Part shown: positions 26,513 through 39,100 of the stretch, piece by piece | Position numbering within the stretch: position 1 is the first letter of the stretch | Layout of the letters: each line of letters starts with the position of its first letter | Assembly (NCBI GenBank): GCA_949358305.1 | Contig: OX442316.1 | Coordinates: forward strand, 11,036,001-11,100,000 | Direction: 5' to 3' | DNA from: Strigamia acuminata | Lineage: Eukaryota; Arthropoda; Chilopoda; Geophilomorpha; Linotaeniidae | DNA: 64,000 nt | Made by a program: the position numbers and the translations under genes | The notes under the pieces: model-generated | Told to the model about the DNA's origin: nothing | Databases searched by the model: none | What the model saw: the letters and a program-made list of their open reading frames with translations, nothing else

Positions 26513-29500
26513 ATGTTTTACGCACATTTTGTCTTGAGTAAAAAAGGGCCCTTGGCCCGAATTTGGTTGGCAGCTCATTGGGATAAAAAACTGACGAAAG
26601 CTCATGTGTTCGAAACGAATATTGAAAGCAGTGTCGAAGGAATTTTACAACCGAAAGTAAGAAAGAATTTAATTAAATTTGGCTTGGGAATTTTTGAATT
26701 TTTGAATTTTTTTTTAATGTTTTTATTTTTATTTATTTTTCAGGTTAAAATGGCGCTTCGAACATCTGGCCATTTACTTTTAGGGGTAGTTCGAATATAT
26801 TCTCGGAAGGCGAAATATTTGCTCGCGGACTGCAATGAAGCTTTTATCAAAATTAAAATGGCATTTCGACCCGGTGTGGTGGATTTACCTGAAGAAAATC
26901 GAGAAGCGGCAGTGGCTACGATCACTTTACCGGAAATTTTTCACGATTTCGACACGGCAATGTCAGATTTAAAGTAGGAGGATAGATAATCTTCTGCACA
27001 GGAATTTGCAAATTCACGCTTGGTTTTGACTTATTTAATTATATTTCTACAGCGACATTGATGTAAGCGCCCAGTTTTCATTGAACCAAAGTAAAGCGGA
27101 AGAAATAACCATACCAGAAGATTACGCGAATTTAACAGATATTGTTGATGATGGATTTGGTGAATATTTTTAATTATTTTCTCAATAAATTTATGTGTTA
27201 TCCCTTTTCCGCACTACGCAGGCTAGATGGAACTTGAGCTAGCTTAGCTCAACAAAAATTAGCCTAGCTTAAGTTTTTAAGCCAGACAGTTCGCACTATT
27301 AGCAAATTTTAAGTCTCATCCAGACACTACTCAGCAATAAGTCCAGACATTACCAAAAATAGTTAATGCCAACAAATTTAATTTTATTTAATTAATTTTT
27401 TTTATTTTATTTAATTAGGGAATCTGCAATTTAAAAAAATCAAATAAAAATTGTGCATATTCACCTAAATTCAGAAGCCAAATTATTTACAGAGTATTTA
27501 TTTATTATTCTCCATGTGGTTGACATGGTAGCCATGATGGTTTGCCCTGAAATGGGAATGTATTCTGGGTAGCATGACATCACAAGCTAGTAAAACTAGC
27601 TTGTAATTAGCTTATCCAGTTTCCAAAACTAGATAATTACATCTAGTTTCAAAACTGATAAGCTAGCTGTTTTCGCACTACATTTATACAACTAGTTTCA
27701 AAGAGTTAAGCTAGCTTATATCTGTAGTGCGAACAGGGTATAACCCTTAAAGGTACTAGGAAGAGAAAAATAAAAATTGACAAGGAGATTACTTATGTCA
27801 TTATTAGACCAAATCCGTTATTTTTACTACTTCTTTTCAATTTTTATTTTTCTCTTATGACTTTTAATTTTCGTTTTAGGCGACATGGGGTTTGAAGAAG
27901 CTGAAATTGGCAGAGACGTTTCCAGCATTTCTGTTGATCTCTTTGTCCATACGAAGGACAAAGATGAGGGACAAAGTATTGCTTCAAGCCACGTTACATC
28001 TAACCACGCACTGGACAAAACTCCTAATGAAATGGACGCTCCTTTAAGACATGATGGATTCGGGGGTGATGTTGGCGAGGGACTTCTTTGTACGAACCAA
28101 AAAAGAGAAATTTAAAAAATACAAACTCGTACTTAATTGCTTTTTTAAATTTTACAAATAGGTGCTGAAGCGGCAGATTTGTTTGCACCAGGTGGGTTAT
28201 TCGAAGATGGACCAATCGATCACGTGTCTTCCGACAACAATACAGCGGAGAGACCCACGTTGAATGAAAAGAATGACGACAAGAAAACTGCGGCTGCCGA
28301 CAGTGACGACGACGATTTTTTTGGTAACAAATGAAACATTTTTGACTAATTTTTGTTTATATATAATTCATATAATTATTTGTAGATGGTGGGCCAGCTT
28401 CTGTGGGTGGAGGCAGTAGTGGTTCTTCGCCTCCCGCATCACCACAGGCTCCGATTGAAAATGGAGCTGCAGTCGTGGATAATAAAGCTGACGATGTGGG
28501 TGTACCTGACATAAGTGTGCTAATTCAAAATGAAGAGGAGACTTTTGCTCTCGCTCCTTTGGACGCTGCTACGACACAAGGTTCGGTTATTTATTATTTA
28601 ATGTTTCCGTTAAAGGATTATTTTTAAATTAAATATGTTCACAGGTATTGAAAAAAGCAAAACCAAGCGGAAGAGGAAATTAATTGTGGATGAAGTGAAA
28701 AATATCTCCGGGGAGGAGATGAAATCCCAATTATCCGACACCAGTGACATTGTGACGACGTTGGATTTAGCGCCTCCGACTAAACGGTTAATGCACTGGA
28801 AAGAAACTGGTGGTGTAGAGAAGCTGTTTGCTTTACCAGGAAGACCTATTCCTTCTAGAGTTTTATCGAAAGTAATTATTTAAATTATGTTGAGAAATGA
28901 ATAATATTAATATTTATTTATGTTTAATTTCAGCTTTATCAACGTCATTTAACGACAAGAGCTGTTGAAAACGAAGATTTTGGATTGATGCCTGAAGAGG
29001 AAAGTTTAGAATTCGGGAGGGACGAAAAGGAGAACGAAGAGGAAATAGTTCACACGCCTCCGATTCCACAGCAATCACCGCCGTTACAACAGGCACCCAT
29101 ACCGGCTTTACTCGTTCAAAACCAACGTAAACGCTTGATAAAATTAAAATAAATAAATTACTATTTTATTTTATTTATCTTTAGCCCCAGTAGTGGAAAC
29201 AGTTATTACATCTCAACCCGTAGCTAAACCGACGCCTAGAACCCGCAAACGCAGGCACGAGCCAGACCACAGGTCTGTAAACTCCATGGAACATTCCATG
29301 GTTAATCCCTTCGATAACACATTGCCACATTATCAAATGACCCCGTTGCCAAACATCTCAGATCCTCATCAGGTAAAAACTTGCTTATTTTTTGTATTTA
29401 TTTTATTTTATTAATTTTTATTTGAAATATTAAAAACAAAATTATTAGATGTCCAACGATCTCTCACATCGTCATCACGAGGCTTCTCTGATGATAAATA

Positions 29501-30241
29501 CTTCAGCTATGCAGTCGCAGATGATTTCTCCTAACCACATTTCACCACTTCAGGCTATGCCAATGCCCCAAACTCAGTGTATGACCAGCGACGAACAGTA
29601 CATGATGCCCCCACCAGAATCGATTCAGCTGCAGCAGCCAATTATTCAGCCTCATGACATGTTAAATAATAGTCAAGTTCCCGAAGAGACTGAACAAGTT
29701 TTTGATAAAGAAGACACGTTTAATCAGCAAGAAGCTGACAACTTTTTACGACCACAGCCGACACCTTTCAACATTCAGGAGGAAGAGGACGATATGGAAT
29801 GTCCGGCCAGTGTTGGACCTGTGTGTAGTCAACAATATTTATAATAGCTATTGAGATATTCATCTTTTTGTTTTTGTTTTATTCTGCATTACAGCCGGAT
29901 GAACAAGGCGCTGATGAAACGTACGAGCAGTTTGAAGAGAGAGTTCTGAGTAAGAGAGCTCAACAAATGTTCCACGTGGTGAAGAGTCGGTTGTGTAAAC
30001 AACCCGAAGTTAAATTCGCGGAATTAGTTCGTGCGAATAATAGAAAACAAGTAATGATAGTTTGCTTTTTTGTTTGGAATTATTAATAATAATTTGTTTT
30101 TGTTCGTTTGTTTTCTAGGTAGCGCAGAAATTTTATACATTTTTGGTGCTTAAAAAGCAACAAGCGATCGAATTGACCCAAGACATAGCGTTTGGAGATA
30201 TTATTATCACGGGAGGTCCCAAACTCGATACAATTTATTAG
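26513..30241 (+). CDS. RAD21: Cohesin subunit RAD21 (kleisin), complete
   Basis: Kleisin bridging the SMC1-SMC3 heads of cohesin; needed for sister-chromatid cohesion, loop formation and repair in the nucleus. Coding exons: 26513-26656, 26744-26973, 27053-27159, 27880-28089, 28162-28323, 28386-28580, 28645-28871, 28934-29126, 29185-29372, 29449-29820, 29895-30050, 30119-30241. Total 2307 nt, 768 residues (human 631). The N-terminal SMC3-binding domain opens [20 protein letters not shown]. The central STAG-binding block contains [20 protein letters not shown]. The C-terminal winged helix contains [18 protein letters not shown]. The extra length lies in the poorly conserved acidic and proline/glutamine-rich linkers. 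RAD21 rather than meiotic REC8 is supported by the STAG block and winged-helix sequence. The stop codon TAG is directly followed by GTAAAA, so a 3' UTR intron is possible. The 720-bp intron after the third exon carries a MITE. An AATAAA lies at 31081. Confidence 0.95.
27197..27745. mobile_element. MITE in a RAD21 intron, CCCTGTTCGCACTAC ends
   Basis: The left end reads GTTATCCCTTTTCCGCACTAC and the right end, in reverse complement, GTTATACCCTGTTCGCACTAC. The inverted ends are about 20 bp with a few differences. Subterminal CTAGCTTA and TAAGCTAG words are repeated inside, adding to the foldback structure. TAT on both sides may be a 3-bp target duplication. It fills most of the only long RAD21 intron. 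Confidence 0.75.
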
Positions 30242-33200
30242 GTAAAAGAGGAAAGATATATCATCTAAATGTAAATATGGACTTTTAAAAAAGAAGAAAA
30301 AAAAACAAAAAAAAAACAAAACCAACTTGTGGTTGGGAATGAGTTTTCGTTCATCAAAGAAGGCTGAGCATTTATTTCATTGTCTTTTCCGTTTTATGTA
30401 TGTCGCAGCTTTTACGTCTTGGAACTCGTGTTTGGAGCGAGCAAATGTTTTTATTAATTTGATAGGCCAAATTTCATATACAATTAAAAAAAAAAAAGTA
30501 TCTTTTAAAAAAAAATATAAATATTATATATATAAATACTTCTAAGCAAATCAAACACTTCAGTATCACGAAAAATCGAAGTTACTTAATGTAAAATATA
30601 TACATAAGCTTAGACAAAAACATTTTCAGCAAAAGTGTTTCCGTTTTCTTGGTTTTTTATGTTCGTTTCAGCTATAACTTTTTTTAACAATTTTTTTTTT
30701 TTTATATTTCATTGTTTTTTTTTTTTTGTCTTTTTTTTCCATTTGCCATTTTTCTTGTAGACGGAAAAAGGAATTCCTGTTATTTTTCATTGATTAGTTA
30801 TGTTTGCACTGTAGATTACAAATTCAATTGGTAAATTTACATTTCATGCTGTACCTTTCGCTAATTTTTGTTTCAATACTTGAAATCCGACGCAGTATTT
30901 AAGCAGTGTTGGATAAGAAATGGTTCTGTTCAAAGGTTTATTTGTTATGAACATAAAACAATACATACAGTACATGTTTAAATAGTAAATCAAATGTTCA
31001 CTTTTTTAGAACTTTTATTCGGTTTAGTTCTTTCCTTCTGCGCTTTCAATTTTCTAGTAATAGCTTATTATTAATAATTAAATAAAGTATTACCGGTAAT
31101 TTGACTTGCAAAATTAGTGTTGTATGTAGTTGTAGAAAACACTACACCAGCCATAATCATGCAATATCCACATTTAACAATATTCACACGAATTTCATTG
31201 CTTGTGTATTCCTAAACTACAAAACCACATAATTTAACTGGAATTTTTTTTTTTATATTTTAAATCAATTTGTTTAACTACAGTATTGAAATAAATGTAA
31301 TTATACTTTGGTTGTGTACGAATAATCTTTTTTTATTTTATTTTTCTGTAAGATAGTTTACAAATTTTCAAAATAAGTTTCTTCTTTTTTTTAAATTTTG
31401 TATTGCTTAAAATGTTGAAACTGAAATGTTCAGATTAGATTTAAATAAATAAATAAAAAAAAATGAGTAAAAAATAGTTAAAATTTATTAAAAAAAAATT
31501 TTTATACCAATTTTTAAATTAGTGAAATGTTAATTAAGTGAAAACATTCTGGAAAATATAAAAAAAAGGGTTTGATACAGGACATATACTGTTGAGAGTT
31601 TAGGGGCTTGAAATGCTTACACTTTAGGAGTGCAATCAAAAAAATACAGTTTAATGTATCACGGCATCATTTCTTGTACTGTTGATTGGTTTGGTAAATT
31701 ATTATAAAAGTATGAGAAAATTTAAAATTTTCCATTGTAAAAAAAAAAATACATATTTTTAGTTTTCTGTTATCACTTTTTCACAGGTTTTAAGAGGACT
31801 GGTTTACAGAATTAATAATTGTATGAAAAAAAATTATTCATTGCTAAATTATGGAAAAGTAGTATTAAGTCTACTTGACTGTGTGTAAAATATTTACAAT
31901 TATTGTTATTGTAAGCTCTCCATTGAAAGAAAAAGAAGAAAAACGTTTAAGCTTATTTCACTTCATGTCTTGTATTATAGCATTCACTATTTGTCGAAAT
32001 TATTTGTTCTTTTAATTAATGTAAACCAGCTAGTAGGATTCTTGTATTTTGTAAGAATAAAGTATAAAATGTCGAAAGACATGTGGCTATTATTTAGTTT
32101 GACTTAAGTAAAGAGTAATTAATTTTTAATGCCTAATGACAGTCTAATTTCGAAGGTTGTTGTTAGAAACTTTATTTAGTTTGACATTTCTAATGTCCGA
32201 AATAAAATTTCAACTTGTTGTCCTTGCTGGTAGTGGTCAAGGCTACTTGATACTTGTACCACACTCTCGCCACACTTCAGGTTTCCAATGGCGCTCAAAT
32301 AAAATCGGTAAAAACTGGACAGAGTGCGCTAAGTTCGAACCACTTTTGGAGTTCCAACATTTAACACTAGAGTGCGTCATTATTATAAAAACAAAAAATT
32401 TGAATTCTGCGCTTTAAATTTTGCCACCAGGTTGCGTCAATAATCAAAATAAAACAAAAACGTTCTCGATTAAAATTGTCTTAATAGTGTATAAAATTTA
32501 CGTTTTTAATATGAATAATGTTGGTTATTTTAGTAAATAATTTTAGCAAGTTCTAAATAATCGCCACGGAAAATGAGGTGCGGGCCGAGGTGCGGCGTTA
32601 CATCTTTGTGAACCGACTTCCGTTTTCCGCCTTTCATCCTGTTCAAAATGGAGGAAGGTTTACGCGCAGAAGTTGTATGCCATTCGTAATTTTGGGCCGA
32701 GTGATCGTTTGTGCGCAATTGTAAGCAAAGGGTAACGTGTATTTGAAAAAAAGAGAATTTATTTTTTTACCGATAGTCCGAACGTGCATGATGAGATTAG
32801 CATTTTTATTGTTGTAATGAAATTTTAGAGTAACACGATCATAGTTTTCTTTTATTGGCGCTTACTGACGTTATTTCTTTCGTGAGTTTCGGTGATCTGT
32901 TTTCAAACCAATTACGTCTGCGTGTTTAGCTTTTATGATTGTGTACGCTGCACATTTTAGCGACGTTTAATGATATTTGATCGCGATCGGCAGCACCTTT
33001 ATCATTTTCACGGAGTTGTAAGTGTGTCAGGTCCTTGGTATTTTTAATGATTTTAAATTCATTTCTAGAAACTTTTTTGATCATAAATTTAAATTTTTAT
33101 AGTGTGATATTATTCTCCTTTTGGAAATATATATACTTTAGCGTTTTGTTTATCACAATTCATGAATTTTCCGTGTCATCTTAACATTGGCAACATCGGA

Positions 33201-34312
33201 AGCCCTGGACGTTGTTCTTAATTTCGGGATCGGAACCCCAGTTGTGACCAAATACTCCTCCCCGACACAAAAAATGCTCGCCGGTTTTATGTGAGACCCC
33301 TGGCCAGTGCCAGGGAAGATTATAAGTAATCTGGTGTTGCATTTTGCGTTTTAGGTAGCTCTTCTGAATGGGTGCTATTTTGTTAGCTTGTTTTTTGTTG
33401 GGAAGTCTTTGAAAATACTGAGATTTGAAAACTGGAATGACCGTTTAAAAATAGTCGCGTTCAAAGTTTTGGTTTTTACCGTTTCTATAGATGGAATGAC
33501 ATCAAAAACAGCCAAAACCTATCACCAAAAAACGCAAAAACCAAAACAAGGACTGGAATGGTCTATGAATCGGTTTATGCCGGGATTTGGTTTTTACAAC
33601 CAAATTCAAAATGGCCATAAACACTATTAGACGAAGCATCCACTTCCCAAAATGTGTGTAAATACTAAATTATGTTTAAACAAAGGGGCCACAACCCAAC
33701 CACAATTCATTGGTTAAATGAAAGAAAAAGAATTTTTATGCACCATGTACTCGCGAGATTGCGTCGTAAAAACGACATAACAAATGGGCATAAAGATGAA
33801 CACATTCACGGTTAAGTACGTTTTTGCATACTATTTTGGCCGTTTTTATAAACGGCATAAGTGGTATAAACCGAAATTTTGACCGCACCTAGTATTTTAA
33901 TCAGGTTGGTTTTTTTTATACGATGTACTTTTATTTTTATGTTAATTAAAATGACTTCAGTAAAGTCCTAAAGGTCCTTTCAGGATTGAAAACACGAATT
34001 TTTAAAATAGTGGTGTTTAGAAACTACTTCCCAATTGAAATTTGAAATTGAAAATTTCAAATTAAAAAAATAAAAAAATAAATTAAGTGGGAAACAAAAT
34101 GTAGAAACTCAATGCAAATATCGAAGTAGTTTCTGAATACCACTATTGTTCAAATCATGGACGGAACTTAGAAATTAGAATGTCAGATTGCCATCTTGAT
34201 TTATTCGTTTTTTTGGCCACCAGGTTGCACCAAGAGTTGATTCTTTGTTAAAACCATTACATCTGCCAAATGTTCCAGGCATGTATGGTTTCATTTTTAC
34301 AATTAATCTTTT

Positions 34313-34342
34313 GATTGTGCACATCTGCGTCTGTGCACAATC
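34313..34342. repeat. Perfect short inverted repeat
   Basis: GATTGTGCACA, an 8-nt spacer and TGTGCACAATC form a perfect 11-bp stem. It could be a hairpin or a repeat footprint. No T-run follows, so it is not terminator-like. Confidence 0.7.
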
Positions 34343-34401
34343 CTAGTTTTTCAGGAAACAATCATGTTTTTCTTGGTATAAACGCGTTTTTGGTATGCCA
34401 C

Positions 34402-34565
34402 CTACCGTCTTCCCCCGAAAATAACAACTCTAAATTTCATAAATTTAATAAAAGTTTCATAAAAAGTACGCAATATAACAATGGTTTTGCATTCGAATAG
34501 ACAACAAGACTTGTACCTGTACTCGAACACAACACCATTCTGTTATATTCAGGGGAAGACTGTAG
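34402..34565. mobile_element. Short MITE with CTACxGTCTTCCCC ends
   Basis: The left end is CTACCGTCTTCCCCCGAAAA and the right end, in reverse complement, CTACAGTCTTCCCCTGAATA, each followed by TAACA. The inverted ends are about 25 bp with few mismatches, enclosing 164 bp without coding capacity. The superfamily is not certain; the ends resemble Tc1/mariner-type sequences. Confidence 0.7.
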
Positions 34566-35107
34566 AACAAAACGTAGTAAAACTTTCTAAAGCGCTCCCA
34601 TTAATGTGTTTATTGTTAGAAATATTAAATTCTCTAATTAATAATTAAAAAAAAAAACTACTGAATTTATTTGTTGTAAAATAACAAAAAAATATTTGAA
34701 GAATTAAGATTAGTCCCATTACTAGAAGGATAAAAAAGATTCACGGTTAATTTCACATTTTTGTAGTTTTTTTGACGGATTCTTGGATATTGGAAGGTTA
34801 ACTGCTGAAAATGCTTTCTTAGATATTGAAACAAGACTCATTTTCACATTGCCCCATTCTAAGCTTTTAATCCTTGTAAATTAAATACTGTTTGTCTACT
34901 GAGGGTTTAGGTCGGGATGTAATTTATTGATATCTGAAGTGAAAATCATTTGGAAATTAATTGGAAGTCCCATTATTGTTGAAGAAAAGCTTTGTAGATG
35001 AAACTTTAGATATACCTTATGTATGATTAAGATATAGTAGAAGAGATGTCTTTTTTTGTGAGACCTTAAGAAGCAATTGATTTACTTTGGGTTGGAAAAA
35101 GGAAGTA

Positions 35108-35517
35108 CGGAGTACTATACTCTTGTTCAACTTAAGAAGACCCCTAACTCTCATTGGTCGAGGCATTTTACTTGTGTAGTAATCCAAAAAAATAGTACCA
35201 AACACCAGAATTGCATTACAATGTACAGACATTGTAATTGATTGCCTAGGTAAAGGCCAAAATTTCAAAATTGTGTGATTTCCAGACAAAGCAACCAATA
35301 AACAGTAAAAGTATGTTTTACATTTAAATGTGCATAAATCTTTATTTCATAAGTGGAAATAATATTTTTTAATAAGAAAAATCAAAATAATATTAACTTA
35401 AATGGAAAAAACAAACTACTACTCCTAGTGATAGTATACAGTCTGGAGTTAGTAGTAATGAGGCTCGACCAATGAGAGTTAGGGGCCTTTTTGAGTTGAA
35501 CAAGAGTATAGCTACTG
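35108..35517. mobile_element. Foldback element with 75-bp arms
   Basis: The arm at about 35108-35183 and the reverse complement of 35443-35517 share CTATACTCTTGTTCAACT and CCCCTAACTCTCATTGGTCG with small differences. The arms flank about 260 bp that code for nothing recognisable. This is a foldback-type repeat of unknown family. Confidence 0.7.
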
Positions 35518-36151
35518 GATTTCTGGGCAAGGTTGTAGGATGAGACAATGGATTAAAACATTTTCTCTGTAATTTATTTTCAATTCTGCAATCCAATACC
35601 ATACTGCATTGGTAGAGTTTCTGGAACTCTCATACTACAGTTCGCTCCCGGTAACTTGATGCTAAATTCAAACTGTACATCCTGTGCTATGCAGACAGTT
35701 ATCATGGTTCAAATTATGAATTACATTTTTTATTACTTTTATTGGATTTTTATTGGTAATGTTATGAATTTGTTTGTGTTTTAGTAATACTAAGCCAATT
35801 ATACGCCAATTTTGTGCTTAATATTACTAATTTAACGAGGCGTCAGCGGAAATCATGTTTGGAGAAAAAATGTGTGTAGTTTAAATTAATTATCAAGATA
35901 TTGGACGCAAACTAAGTGTTTTTTTTTGCTTTTAATGTTCACAAAGTTAAAAAGCTCTAGAAAAAAGATTCAGACAATCACACTCCTTTGTCTAGTGAAC
36001 ACTTTGTATTGTGGTGACACTCGACTTCTGTGTGCCATTTGTATTAAAATGAGTTTAAAAATTTTTATTAATGTTTTGAATTTGATTTAAAATTAATCTA
36101 TATTTTATTTTTTGTTTCAGATAAATACATTTTTTAAATTGTACTTTGAAA

Positions 36152-39100
36152 ATGAACATTTCAACACCATCCAACAAAAAGCAGGACGCACAAACAACCG
36201 AAGCTTGTTGTACTGGTTCTGATCATAATCATGATCAAAGTTCGACTCCTGCTTCTACAAATTTATACTATAAATGCGGTTTTTGCGAGCAACTGCTTGA
36301 AACAAAGGAAAAGTTTACTCAACACATAAAGGACAAGCACATGTTGCACATATTTTGTTGTAAGCAAAAAGAAGTTAATTTTTATAATTCTCCGACACAA
36401 GAGACAAATGATGCCCGAACAATTGAAACGCAAACAGCAAGTGGAAGAAATAGTTTTAGTAAACTGAATGACAATTCTTCTTGTGCAATTGTGAAGCCAA
36501 GGAATCCTGTTCAGCCACAAAAGCTTCTTGTCCATGCCTTTGCCCCGCGGCTAAAACCTCTTATCCAGCCGTCAAGTTTCGTTGTCAGGCCGTCAAGTTT
36601 CGTAACCCAGGCGTCAAGTTCAGTAGCCCAACCGTCAAGTTCCGTAACCCAGGCGTCAAGTTTCGTAGCCAAACCGTCAAGTTCCGTAACCCAGGCGTCA
36701 AGTTTCGTTGCCCAGCCATCAAGTTCCGTAGCCCAGTCATCATGTTCCGTAGCTCAGGCGCCATTTTCCGTAGCTCAGGCGCCGATATCCGTAGCTCAGG
36801 CGCCAAGTACTGTAGCTCAGCCGAAAAATGACGTTGCCCAGCTGACAAGTACTGCAGCTCAGCCGACAAATGCCATTGCCAAGCTGGCAAATCTTACTGC
36901 CCAGTCGACAAAACCTTTTGCTCAGCTGGCAAACTCTGTTCCCCAGCTTTCCAATTTCTACGCGCCGCCAACAGATGCTGTTGCCCAGTTAACAAAACCT
37001 GTTGCTTTACTGGCAAATCCTGTCGTTCAGCCTGCAAATCCTGTCGTTCAGCCTGCAAATCCTGTCGTTCAGCCTGCAAATCCTGTTGCGCAGTCGGCAA
37101 ATGATGTTGCCCAGCTGACAAAAGCAGTTACTCAATCAACAAGACCTGTTACCCAGCTAGCAAATGATTTTTCCCAGCTGGCAAAAGCTGTGACTCAGCC
37201 GACAAAAGCTGTTTCTCACACAATAAATGATGTTGCCCAGCCAGCACAAGTGATTGCCCAGCTTGCAAATACTTTTGCCCACCCAGCAATTGCTTTTGCC
37301 GAGCCAGCAAACGTTCCTCAGTTGGCAAATGTTGTCCAGCCTACATTTGCTGTTTTCCAGCCGACAACTGATGTTGTCCAGTCGAAGAATGCGATTGTCC
37401 AGCCGACAACTGATGTTGTCCAGTCGAAGAATGCGATTGTCCAGCCGACAACTGACGTTGTCCAGTCAAAGAATGCGATTGTCCAGCCGACAACTGACGT
37501 TGTCCAGTCGAAGAATGCGATTGTCCAGCCGACAACTGATGTTGTCCAGTCGAAGAATGCGATTGTCCAGCCGACAACTGATGTTATCCAGTCGAAGAAT
37601 GCGATTGTCCAGCCGACAAATGCTTGTTTGCAAATACAACGATCACTGTTGAAAAGTAATAATCTAAGTATTTCCCCCGAGATGAATGTAAGCATAGCAG
37701 AAGGTCAGACTATCAGGACTACTATACATGACAATACACACAGTGATTTTGATGTACAAACCGAGAAAAGGAAAATTTCTTCCGCTGTTATCACCGATGA
37801 AAATAGCAGTATTTCTCCGATAATGGATAATAATTCAGGTAATTAGTTAATTTAACCTTAGTTATTGATAGATTGTATTTATTGGTATAGTGGTAGCTGT
37901 GTGATTTGAACATGTGCAATCCGGACAGCTGTGTAGTTCAATCTGAACCAAATTTAATTACTCTTTGTCCAAACAAAAGAATATTAACTTTCTTAATTGA
38001 ACACATTCTGAACAAGACACGTTTTCAAAATTTTAGTGCATCTTCTAATTGAGAATGTCCTATAGGCTATAATAGATGAAATACAGTATTTATCAGACCT
38101 TTTTTGAAATTTGTTAGTTTTTAATCTGTCATCATTGATCTATTTCATACATAAAGGCAAATTGTGTTATTGGTTAGTCCAGTGGTTCCCAAACTTTTTC
38201 TGTTTGCGGCGCACTTAATGTTTCAAAGACTTTCTGCGGCTCTCCAAAAAAATTTAACGCAATTATTACAAAAATCACAAACAATAGAGGCATAAGGCTA
38301 GGCTATACGGATTTATGGAAAAGCTCTTTCTTGAATAGGAAATTTTCTTTTTCTATCCATTTTTTTGCTGAAAATTTGTGATTTTGTTTATATCATACTG
38401 AACTTTAACTCAAGTGAAATTTTAAGTCATTGGTCATTTATTTAATTACTTATGCTAAATGCAATTTTTCTGCCCCTTAAAACTCCAGCAAAACTATTAT
38501 TCTGGCTTTGCTGCTTAAGAAAGAGCGCTTCAGTCAACAGCTTTTTGCATTCACCAGTAGTGTTTAAAACAACCACTAGTTGGTAAAAAATATATTTTTT
38601 CACTGTTCACAACTAGCGCCCTCTGTAAAATTAGTTGCGAACTTTCAAAAACCGAAACGGCGCTTCAACTAATTGACCTGAAAATTGTCCATAAATCCGT
38701 AATGCCTTATACCAAAACGGCACATTTTACCCTTTGCCTCCAAGGATTAATTAGTGAGACAAATTAGCTTTTTGCTCTATCCACATTTTTCAAATCATAG
38801 AATTAAATTGGCTACAGCCACCCTTATTTCCTGTTCCACATTGATTTTCGCATGGTATTTGCGAAATACCGTATTTTACCGAATAAGAGTCGCCCTCGAA
38901 TTGTAGCCGCCCTCGAATAGTAGCCGCGACCGAGATAGGCGACTTGATATAAGAGCCGCCCTCGAATAGTAGCCGCGGCTATGTACGTTCAATGAACGTA
39001 ATAGTACAGTATTGGCCACTATTTAAAATAAGAGCCGCCTCCGAATTGGAGCCGCCCCCGAATTAAAGCCGCAGATCAAAGTGGCAGTTTTCAATAAGAG

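Larger units (their letters stand above)
30242..36120. other. RAD21 3' UTR and intergenic DNA
   Basis: Positions 30242 to about 31100 are probably RAD21 3' UTR, with AATAAA at 31081-31086 as a candidate signal. A CpG-richer patch at 32560-32760 and another at 32900-33015 each end in a fair plus-strand donor (GTAAGC near 32721, GTAAGT near 33014). Either could be the non-coding first exon of the zinc-finger gene. Two foldback elements follow at 34402 and 35108. No protein-coding gene is recognised. Confidence 0.45.

Noticed and set aside
36569-37631. CRISPR-like array
   Set aside because: The repeats are contiguous with no unique spacers, and they lie in a eukaryotic coding exon.
36481-37695. 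Antisense and alternate-phase open frames in the heptad array
   Set aside because: Same repeat-phase artefact. The plus frame starting at 36152 joins exon 2 in phase and carries a C2H2 finger.
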